A stretch of DNA of 5,863 nt from LW23 sp041287705 (GTDB lineage: Bacteria; Verrucomicrobiota; Verrucomicrobiia; Methylacidiphilales; UBA1321). The stretch spans positions 1-5,863 of the forward strand of contig JBGGNE010000207.1 of NCBI GenBank assembly GCA_041287705.1, in the 5' to 3' direction. Every line of letters starts with the position of its first letter. The stretch's first letter is position 1. Below are positions 1 through 5,863 of this stretch, piece by piece. Made by a program: the position numbers and the translations under genes. Below the pieces are notes generated by a model, which saw only the letters and a program-made list of their open reading frames with translations, did not search any database and had not been told where the DNA came from.

Positions 1-183
1 AGGGGATTTTCACCACGAAGGTAGGAAGAGGGTACCAAGGGGGGACCAAGAAGAAGCGGAACATCAGATTTTTATAGTTAATAATCAATCTCCTTTGCTC
101 CACTTCTAATCACACCCGTGTTAACCCGCAGTCTGCATTCCTCCTTTTATCCGCGTCGCTTCTGAACTATAGTCCAGCTTGCA
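1..183. other. Gene-free leader upstream of the SulP gene
   Basis: No coding region is supported here. The forward frame used by the next gene is closed by a TGA at 163-165. The first 60 bases are purine-rich and contain a degenerate 11-nt repeat, listed separately. Bases 67-90 form an AT-rich patch that includes TATAGT at 73-78, a possible -10 element. A second TATAGT lies at 168-173, only 10 bases before the proposed TTG start. Neither has a convincing -35 partner at 17 bases, so no promoter is called. No gene end or terminator for an upstream neighbour can be recognised. Confidence 0.6.
12..55 (+). repeat. Degenerate 11-nt tandem repeat (four units)
   Basis: Four consecutive 11-base units align without gaps: ACCACGAAGGT (12-22), AGGAAGAGGGT (23-33), ACCAAGGGGGG (34-44) and ACCAAGAAGAA (45-55). 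Together they suggest a consensus near ACCAAGAGGGT. The composition and the ACCACGAAG opening resemble the interspersed CACGAAG-rich repeats that I recall from intergenic DNA of Verrucomicrobiota. That resemblance is memory and has not been checked. The units are divergent, so this is a decayed repeat or a chance purine-rich tract. Confidence 0.4.
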
Positions 184-2133
184 TTGAAGAACGCACCACC
201 AGGCGAAAGCGCGCCGCCGAAGGCGCCTGACGCCGATACCCCACCGCCGCCGATTACCGATCCCCTGGCCGCCATGCCGCAGCCGGAGGAGCCGGTGCGT
301 CCCCCTGGTGAAGCGGTCGAGACATGGGCGCAGAAGGCTGCGCAGGCCGCCTTTAAAGCGTGGGATGCGTTTCCACTCGATCCCTTTCCGTTGCGTCACG
401 CCCTGCGCGGCTACAACGCAGCCACGTTTGGCAAGGACGCCAAAGCGGGCGTGAACGTGGCGCTGCTCGCGTTTCCCCAGGCCATGGCGTATGCGCTCAT
501 CGCCGGGTTGCCGGTACATTACGGCATTTTCTGCGCGGCGATTGCTCCGCTGGTTGCGGCGCTGTTTTCCAGTTCGCGCCTTACCATGGTGGGCCCGACC
601 AATGCGACCGCCGTTATGGTGCTCAGCACGTACCTTACGCTGCCCGCTACGGTACCGCCGCTGGCCAGTATTGCGCTGCTTACCTTTATGGTGGGGGCAC
701 TGCTGCTGGCAGGAAGCTTTATGGGGATCGCCGGGCTGGCGCAGTACGTGTCGCGCAGCGTCGTCATCGGGTACGTGACAGGCGCGGCGCTGCTGATTGT
801 GGCGCACCAGACGAAGGACGTGCTGGGCATTCCTCTTCAGCACGCGTCAACCTTTATCGATGTCGTCCGGCAGACCGTGCTTAATCTCGACCAGACCGAT
901 ATTCCCACGCTTGGGCTTTCGGTGGGCACAGTAGCTTTCTGGTTTCTGGCGAGCAAGAAGCTGCCCGCGTGGCCCAATGTGGCGGTGACGCTGACGGTAT
1001 CCGCCTGTCTGGCGGGCGTCATGGGATATTACGGCATTAAAGTGAAGATGCTGGCACCGCTGGCGCTGAGCAGCTTCGGCTTTACACCGCCGCCCGCCGA
1101 TCCCCAGTGGTTCAGCGCCCTGCTCAGCGGCGCGCTGGCCATCGCGTTCCTGGCTTCGCTGGAGAACACCTTTATGGCCAAGACGCTGGCCGCCCGCACG
1201 GGCGAGAGCGTGGACGTTAATCAGGAGATGTTTGCGCTGGGCGCCGCCAATGTCGCCAGCGGTCTGTTCAGCGGTATGCCCGCCAGCGGCTCGCTCAGCC
1301 GGTCGGGACTCAACTGGTCCAGCGGCGCGATAACGCCCGTGGCGGCCATTGTCTGCGGACTCCTGTGCGGCGGGGCAGCTCCGTTGCTGGCGCATCTTAT
1401 CGGCTATATCCCCAAGGCATCGCTGGCCATGGTGGTTATTCTCACGGCGTTTGGTCTTATCAACCGCCGCGATATCGTTTTCTCTATCTACAGCACGCGG
1501 TCGGATGCCGCCGTGTTTCTCACCACCTTTGTCGCCGCGCTGCTGGCGCCGCTGCACACGGCCATCTTTCTGGGTGTGGCGCTCAGCATCATGCTCTTTC
1601 TGCGCAAGGTCAGCCGTCCGCATCTGGTGGAGTTCACCTTTAACGATCAGGGCCAGCTTATGGAGCTGCTGGAGGACAAAACGCGGCACGATCCACAAAT
1701 CTCCATCATTCACGTAGAAGGCGAGCTCTTCTTCGCCGCCGCCGATCTCTTCCGCGATGAAATACGGCGTGTCTGCGCGGACGCTAACCTCAAAGTCGTC
1801 ATCCTGCGCATGAAGCGCGCGCACAATCTGGACGCCACCAGCGTCATGGCCATGGCCGAGCTGATCCAGTTTCTGCGCGAAACGGACCGCCACCTGGTCA
1901 TCAGCGGCGCGTCGGAGGATGTGTACGGCGTCATCAAGGCGTCCGGACTTTTACAGTTGCTGGGCGCGGACAACATCTACATGGCGTCGCCGGGCAATCC
2001 CAATGTCTCCACGCGCAAGGCATTGTTGCGCTCGCAGGAACTTATCGGCCAGAAATCCGCCCCCGTCCGCATCTTCTACGACCCGGAAAAAGTGCGCGAG
2101 CGCGAGACAGTTGCGCCTTCGTCGCCCGCGTGA
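184..2133 (+). CDS. SulP family anion permease with C-terminal STAS domain
   Basis: This 649-residue inner-membrane protein is predicted to move an inorganic anion, such as sulfate or bicarbonate, in symport or exchange; the substrate cannot be read from the sequence. After a proline-rich cytoplasmic N-terminus (about residues 1-45) comes the SulP entry motif, DAKAGVNVALLAFPQAMAYA (85-104). Next is SSSRLTMVGPT (129-139), which matches the family's conserved S-R-x-x-x-V-G-P stretch. Roughly 10-12 hydrophobic helices follow up to about residue 470. The conserved N-Q-E...GAANVASGLFSGMP region lies at 346-366. A STAS domain covers about 505-600, with LDATS at 549-553 where regulatory STAS proteins carry the phosphorylatable D-S-S-G loop. 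The length is normal for SulP-STAS proteins. The start is TTG because an in-frame stop lies at 163-165 and no ATG occurs before residue 31. No Shine-Dalgarno sequence is visible, and the ATG at 274 is the alternative start. The family call is secure; the start is uncertain. Confidence 0.95.
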   Translation: MKNAPPGESAPPKAPDADTPPPPITDPLAAMPQPEEPVRPPGEAVETWAQKAAQAAFKAWDAFPLDPFPLRHALRGYNAATFGKDAKAGVNVALLAFPQAMAYALIAGLPVHYGIFCAAIAPLVAALFSSSRLTMVGPTNATAVMVLSTYLTLPATVPPLASIALLTFMVGALLLAGSFMGIAGLAQYVSRSVVIGYVTGAALLIVAHQTKDVLGIPLQHASTFIDVVRQTVLNLDQTDIPTLGLSVGTVAFWFLASKKLPAWPNVAVTLTVSACLAGVMGYYGIKVKMLAPLALSSFGFTPPPADPQWFSALLSGALAIAFLASLENTFMAKTLAARTGESVDVNQEMFALGAANVASGLFSGMPASGSLSRSGLNWSSGAITPVAAIVCGLLCGGAAPLLAHLIGYIPKASLAMVVILTAFGLINRRDIVFSIYSTRSDAAVFLTTFVAALLAPLHTAIFLGVALSIMLFLRKVSRPHLVEFTFNDQGQLMELLEDKTRHDPQISIIHVEGELFFAAADLFRDEIRRVCADANLKVVILRMKRAHNLDATSVMAMAELIQFLRETDRHLVISGASEDVYGVIKASGLLQLLGADNIYMASPGNPNVSTRKALLRSQELIGQKSAPVRIFYDPEKVRERETVAPSSPA

Positions 2134-2371
2134 TTCCCGGGTCCGACTCCGATCGAGATTCTTTTCCAGACCTTCTCTCAAAGATTCCGGCTTCTGCTCC
2201 CCCTCTCTCCACCGGGTTGCGCTTGTCGTTTCGCAGCGCCCGCAGGCTGAGGAAAGTCGCGAAAGAAAAGTTTTATTGTCCACGATTAAGAAAGTGCGTG
2301 TGCCAGCGTTGTACTTGATATGAAGGCAACACGTGCATTCAGTCACCCCCACCCCACCAGGAGACCAGCGC
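2134..2371. other. Intergenic region between permease and sigma gene
   Basis: I see no convincing gene and no strong rho-independent terminator; the only symmetric element is a weak 6-bp pair, TTTCGC (2229-2234) with GCGAAA (2259-2264), around a 24-base loop. Bases 2251-2300 are distinctly AT-rich for this window and are the likely promoter area for the sigma gene. GGAAAG at 2251-2256 and TATTGTC at 2274-2280 are loosely reminiscent of ECF -35 (GGAAC) and -10 (GTC-containing) elements. TATGAA at 2319-2324 could be a housekeeping -10 but has no -35 partner. None of these is strong enough to call as a promoter. Confidence 0.5.
2359..2363 (+). promoter_or_regulatory. Ribosome binding site deciding the sigma factor start
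   Basis: AGGAG sits 8 bases before the ATG at 2372, an ideal Shine-Dalgarno spacing. The longer in-frame alternative, a GTG at 2333, has no comparable element upstream. This favours the 230-residue product over the 243-residue one. Confidence 0.75.
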
Positions 2372-3064
2372 ATGCCGCAGCAGCCTACTAGACGCACGCC
2401 CGCGCCCCCCGAGCCGCTGCCGCCGCGCGAGACTGATCGCTCGAGCGCCGACAGCGACGCGGGTTCCGGCGACGCCGTATGGCGGGTGGTGCAGCAGCAT
2501 CAGGCACCGTTGGTGCGCTATGCTGCGCACCTGACGGGCGACGCCGAGTTGGCGCGCGACATCGTCCAGGACGTTTTTATGCGTTTCCTGAAGGAGGGCC
2601 CGGAACGGCTCGTCGGGCGGGAAGCACAGTGGCTCTACACCGTATGCCGCAACCGAGCTTATGACATGATGCGAAAATCGAATCGTACCGTTCCCCTGGA
2701 CGACGTGCACGCCGCCACCCTGACTTGTCCCGCCACCCTTTCCCCGGCCGCCGCCGCGGAAAGTGGAGACAGCAACCGCCGCGTGGTAAAGGCCATGCAG
2801 ACGCTTCCGCCCAAGTTGCGGGAGGTGGTGATGCTGAAGTTTCAGGCAGGGCTTAGTTATAAGGAAATCGCCGACGTCACCGGCCTCACTGTCAATCACG
2901 TGGGCGTGCTGCTGCACAACGCCCTGCAAAAACTGCGCGATGAACTGCGCGACGATCTGGCGCTGGAAGGCACCGCAGCCTCACCCGCCACCACCTCTTC
3001 CGCTGCTGCCGTCACAACCGCCGCAGCCACCGCCGCCCCGGCCGCGAAATGGAGCACCAAATGA
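2372..3064 (+). CDS. ECF-type RNA polymerase sigma factor (sigma-70 family)
   Basis: This 230-residue protein should direct RNA polymerase to a specific promoter set. A proline-rich leader (1-30) precedes sigma region 2 (about 38-105). Region 2 includes the core-binding helix DIVQDVFMRFL (63-73) and the -10-recognising segment WLYTVCRNRAYDMMRKSNR (87-105). A variable linker leads to region 4 (about 141-192). There, LPPKLREVVMLKF, GLSYKEIADVTGLT and HVGVLLHNALQKLRDEL form the helix-turn-helix that reads the -35 element. Regions 1.2 and 3 are absent, which defines the ECF group. An unusual Ala/Thr/Ser-rich tail of about 33 residues (198-230) has no recognised domain and extends past the normal ECF end. 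The start is chosen from the AGGAG at 2359-2363. The stop codon overlaps the start of the next gene (ATGA), which suggests that the downstream membrane protein is its regulator. Target promoters cannot be read from the sequence. Confidence 0.93.
   Translation: MPQQPTRRTPAPPEPLPPRETDRSSADSDAGSGDAVWRVVQQHQAPLVRYAAHLTGDAELARDIVQDVFMRFLKEGPERLVGREAQWLYTVCRNRAYDMMRKSNRTVPLDDVHAATLTCPATLSPAAAAESGDSNRRVVKAMQTLPPKLREVVMLKFQAGLSYKEIADVTGLTVNHVGVLLHNALQKLRDELRDDLALEGTAASPATTSSAAAVTTAAATAAPAAKWSTK
3051..3064 (+). promoter_or_regulatory. Translational coupling site: RBS and ATGA stop/start overlap
   Basis: GGAG (3051-3054) lies 6 bases before the ATG at 3061. That ATG overlaps the TGA stop of the sigma gene (3062-3064), so ribosomes finishing the sigma factor can restart on the VWA gene. 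An in-frame ATG at 3049 would add four residues, but it lacks its own Shine-Dalgarno sequence. The arrangement predicts coupled synthesis of the two proteins. Confidence 0.8.
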
Positions 3065-5863
3065 CTTTTCAACCGAATGACCCCCGACTGACCGCTCACG
3101 CTCTGCACGAACTGGAGGGCGATGATGACTGCCGCGAAATCGAGGCGCTGCTGGCCAGCGACAGCGAAGCCCGCGCCGCCTTCGAGGAAATCCAGGCCAT
3201 GGCCAGCCTGCTGGAGCAGGAACTGAAACCGGCCGCTCCTGCCAACGGTGCCATCACCGCCTCGTTATCTTCTCCCTTCTCGCTTACACCGGCGCAGCTA
3301 CAGGAGCTGTTGCAGCAAACCAAGGCTGTAACTGCCGCTCCCACGGCGCACCTGAATGGCAAACCGAAGCCTGCCGATCTTAACGGCAAGCATCCCTACT
3401 ACCTCAACGGCGCGGCGGCCCCGACCGCGAAGGCTCCCGAAGCCGATGCCGAAGAGGACTGGGAGAAAGAATTCAATCAGGCGCTGGAAGAAGCGCGTCG
3501 CGAGGAAGCCGAAGCGCAAAAGACCCGGAATTCCGCCGAAGGCAAAGCAAAGGCCTCCACGTCCGCGGAGCCGGGTTTTTCGTCTGGCACCCGCCAGGAT
3601 GACGAAGATGCCGGCGCCAAGGCCAATACCACTACTGCGGCCACCGAGCCAAAAGAAAAGCAGCAGACAACAGACGCGAAAGGCGCGGCCGGCAGTGTGC
3701 CTCGTCATTTGCAGGATGTGCTGAAAACCGATGCGGCAAACTCCACCAGCCAGCGCAGCCGTGCTTTCCGTCAGAAGCTGGCGCTCATCGGCATGTCGGC
3801 CATTGTGGTTTGCGGCGCGTGGTATTTCGGGCTGAGCCAGTTCGGCCAGACCTCTCTGACCGCCACGACAAAGCCGTCTTCCGACGTTCAAGTCGCGGTT
3901 GATATTTCCAATCTTCCTTCCTCACCTGCGGAGCCCCACAAGCCCAGGTTGCCGGGGTCGACGCTGCCCATTATCCCCGCTTCTCTCGCGTGGGGGAAGC
4001 CGGCGAACAACCAGCCTGTGTTTAACACCAGATCCATTCGCACCCGCCTGCTGACGATGGATGGGGAAATGATCAATGTGGGATTAGGTGACCTTTACGA
4101 TGAGAACGGCAACATACGTCCCGGGAAGTCTCCTTACGCCACCAGCTATCCGGCCAAGCGCTCAGATCTCGCTATCTCAAATGAGCAGGTTGTGGATAAC
4201 GAGGGATTCATCCATTACGGACAGGCTATTCAGCCCAGTACGAGCCAGGCTTCTACATCCCTCCGAAGCAACATTGCGACGCCTGGTTCCAGCCTGAATG
4301 CTTCGGGATCTACATCTTTTGGCGGCGTGACGGCCAATAGCATGGATTCTCTTCTTGTCACTAATACAGGAAATGCGACTCCACCTCTCATTTCACCGGA
4401 GGAACTGAAGCGCACAGTGGCCCCCTGGACGGACGATGAAACCGTCCGAGCCCCTGATAAAAGCGTTACCATTGGGGGTGGCCTGAACTATCATGCGCAG
4501 GATCAGATTTATGATACTCCGTACTCGTCCAGCACGCTCGAAACGGCTTCTTCTCGTGACGCAACCAGGACGTCTGAGCAAAGAAAACTAGAGGCGATGA
4601 AGCATGGCAGAGAGGAGAGTGTGCGTGCGGGCAAAAGCCGGAGCCTGACTGCGAGTAACAAATCCTCCAGCACTCCGGCTTCCACCGGACGGACGAATGC
4701 ATCCGATCTTATTCCGGCAAGCAATACGACCGTAGCCAGCAACGGCACGACTGTTACCACTCCCGCAAGCTTTCAGGTTCCCGCAGATGGACAAACTCCG
4801 CAGGGCTATGCCTCCGCGCCTCCCGTTACCGGAGGCGATGCAGGAAACGTGGCATTCGAGCGCCAGTTCGTGAAAAAGGGTGAGGCTGCGCCCACCAGCA
4901 AAGACGCGAAGGATATCAAGAAAATCGTTGCCGACAACGGCATCTACGTAGAGACCGCGCAGAAGGGTGTTGTCCTCTCCGGGTATGTCGATACGGCGTA
5001 CACCTACCGGTTTGCCGGTGTCACCGAGCGCGGCACTACCCTGTACCAGCGCGGCCAGCGGATCGACCAAAGCGAAATCCAGGGCAAGAACGCCAGTCAG
5101 GAAGGCATCGGCACGGAGGCCTATGACGACCGCACTGAAAATCCCTTCCTGCCTGCGGCCACCAACCCGCTCTCCACCTTCTCCCTGGATGTCGATACGG
5201 CCTCTTACGCCAATATCCGTCGTTTTCTCAACATGAACCAGCTGCCGCCCAGCGGCGCGGTGCGTATTGAGGAAATGATCAACTACTTCCCGTACCACTA
5301 CGAGCCGCCGGTAGAACAACAGGCTGCAAGTGCAACCGCGATCAAGCCCGCAACCCCGGTTGGCACGGCTACGCCTCCTGCCTCTCCCGCGGTTCCCACT
5401 ACAGACGCACCGGGAGTGCCCTCACCCTCTGTGCCGGCACTGGCGACCGCACCGGCTGCGCCTGCCCGGGCATCCGCTCCCGGCGCGGCGACTCCACCCT
5501 TCGCCACCCACGTGGAAGTGTCCGAATGCCCGTGGAACGTCGCCAACCGCCTGGTGCGTGTCGGTATCAAAGGCAAGGTTATCAACGACGAGAAACGCGC
5601 CGGGGCCAACCTGGTGTTCCTGATCGACGTCTCCGGATCCATGGACGAGCCGCGCAAGCTTCCCCTGGTCGTACAATCCCTGCAAATGCTCGTAGGCAAG
5701 CTGCGCGAAAAGGATCGTATCGCCATTGTGGTGTATGCCGGCAACTCCGGCCTGGTGCTCCCCAGCACGTCCTGTGAGAAGAAGGATACCATCCTGGCGG
5801 CCCTGCAACGGCTCAGCGCCGGTGGCAGCACCAATGGCGGCGCCGGCATTGAGCTGGCCGAGC
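3061..5863 (+). CDS. Membrane VWA (YfbK-like) protein with anti-sigma-like N-terminus, 3' end cut off
   Basis: The frame is open for 934 codons and runs off the right edge. Residues 1-56 (DPRLTAHALHELE, then an acidic helical stretch ending LLEQEL) resemble the anti-sigma-like opening of verrucomicrobial VWA proteins. A charged, probably coiled-coil linker follows (about 121-160). A single hydrophobic helix at about 240-257 is preceded by basic residues (R232, R234, R237, K239), placing the N-terminus in the cytoplasm and the rest outside it. Residues about 260-600 are low-complexity and Ser/Thr/Asn-rich. The YfbK/vWF_A-associated domain (PF12450 type) begins near EAYDDRTENPF (686-696), with STFSLDVDTASY (705-716) and RIEEMINYF (735-743). 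After an Ala/Pro-rich insertion comes the VWA domain from about 812. Its metal-ion site shows DVSGS (856-860) and T924 in GGST; the third motif aspartate and the usual C-terminal YfbK domain (DUF3520 type) would lie beyond the window. Coupling to the sigma gene suggests an anti-sigma role, which is inference. The VWA assignment is firm. Confidence 0.9.
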   Translation, partial: MTFQPNDPRLTAHALHELEGDDDCREIEALLASDSEARAAFEEIQAMASLLEQELKPAAPANGAITASLSSPFSLTPAQLQELLQQTKAVTAAPTAHLNGKPKPADLNGKHPYYLNGAAAPTAKAPEADAEEDWEKEFNQALEEARREEAEAQKTRNSAEGKAKASTSAEPGFSSGTRQDDEDAGAKANTTTAATEPKEKQQTTDAKGAAGSVPRHLQDVLKTDAANSTSQRSRAFRQKLALIGMSAIVVCGAWYFGLSQFGQTSLTATTKPSSDVQVAVDISNLPSSPAEPHKPRLPGSTLPIIPASLAWGKPANNQPVFNTRSIRTRLLTMDGEMINVGLGDLYDENGNIRPGKSPYATSYPAKRSDLAISNEQVVDNEGFIHYGQAIQPSTSQASTSLRSNIATPGSSLNASGSTSFGGVTANSMDSLLVTNTGNATPPLISPEELKRTVAPWTDDETVRAPDKSVTIGGGLNYHAQDQIYDTPYSSSTLETASSRDATRTSEQRKLEAMKHGREESVRAGKSRSLTASNKSSSTPASTGRTNASDLIPASNTTVASNGTTVTTPASFQVPADGQTPQGYASAPPVTGGDAGNVAFERQFVKKGEAAPTSKDAKDIKKIVADNGIYVETAQKGVVLSGYVDTAYTYRFAGVTERGTTLYQRGQRIDQSEIQGKNASQEGIGTEAYDDRTENPFLPAATNPLSTFSLDVDTASYANIRRFLNMNQLPPSGAVRIEEMINYFPYHYEPPVEQQAASATAIKPATPVGTATPPASPAVPTTDAPGVPSPSVPALATAPAAPARASAPGAATPPFATHVEVSECPWNVANRLVRVGIKGKVINDEKRAGANLVFLIDVSGSMDEPRKLPLVVQSLQMLVGKLREKDRIAIVVYAGNSGLVLPSTSCEKKDTILAALQRLSAGGSTNGGAGIELAE

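Noticed and set aside
847..1893. 348-codon open frame on the reverse strand opposite the permease
   Set aside because: It lies wholly antisense to a firmly identified SulP gene, its translation is rich in Arg, Gln, His and Gly with no domain, and long antisense frames are expected opposite GC-rich genes.
2134..2165. Possible terminator after the permease stop codon
   Set aside because: CCCGGG at 2137-2142 is a short palindrome, but no stem followed by a T run could be found.
2333..2371. GTG at 2333 as the sigma factor start
   Set aside because: The ATG at 2372 has an AGGAG at ideal spacing, whereas the GTG has none and would add 13 residues outside any sigma region.
2320..2391. 23-codon forward open frame overlapping the sigma factor start, a possible leader peptide
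   Set aside because: It has no Shine-Dalgarno sequence, its proline- and alanine-rich product is what random GC-rich sequence gives, and it ends after the well-supported sigma start. Attenuation by it is possible but unsupported.
2339..2929. 196-codon reverse-strand open frame opposite the sigma gene
   Set aside because: It is a shadow of the sigma factor, whose regions 2 and 4 are clear on the forward strand.
3888..4760. Several short reverse-strand open frames in the low-complexity linker
   Set aside because: They are short, mutually overlapping, without family motifs or clear ribosome sites, and lie opposite a continuous forward coding frame.
4588..5319. 243-codon reverse-strand open frame opposite the VWA gene
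   Set aside because: The forward frame here carries the conserved YfbK-type motifs. The reverse translation shows no recognisable family and no start signal was seen.

Overview
The window (5863 bases, GC-rich, roughly 60% in the coding parts) carries three genes, all on the + strand, and looks like ordinary chromosomal DNA. Two things point to Verrucomicrobiota, most likely an Opitutales/Opitutaceae-type bacterium. One is the pairing of a small sigma factor with a VWA (YfbK-like) protein that opens with an anti-sigma-like DPRLTAHALHELE segment. The other is a degenerate CACGAAG-type repeat of a kind I recall from intergenic DNA of that phylum. This placement is inference from family memory, not a database match.

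Layout. Bases 1-183 are a leader with no gene, holding four degenerate 11-nt repeat units (12-55) and an AT-rich patch. Bases 184-2133 encode a SulP/SLC26-type anion permease with a C-terminal STAS domain. Bases 2134-2371 are an intergenic region with an AT-rich patch but no clear terminator. Bases 2372-3064 encode an ECF-type RNA polymerase sigma factor. From 3061 to the right edge, overlapping the sigma stop codon by ATGA, runs a large protein open for at least 934 codons and cut off by the window end. It has a cytoplasmic anti-sigma-like N-terminus, a charged linker, one transmembrane helix, a very long Ser/Thr/Asn-rich linker, a YfbK-type N-terminal domain and the first part of a von Willebrand factor A domain with its metal-ion site.

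How the genes work together. The sigma factor and the VWA protein are translationally coupled and have the arrangement expected of a sigma/anti-sigma pair. The inferred model is that the membrane VWA protein holds or modulates the sigma factor on the cytoplasmic side and senses or binds something outside the membrane through its VWA domain. The permease is separated from the pair by 238 bases and has no evident functional link to it. No RNA genes, CRISPR arrays, insertion sequences or phage genes were seen. Large reverse-strand open frames are antisense shadows of the GC-rich genes.
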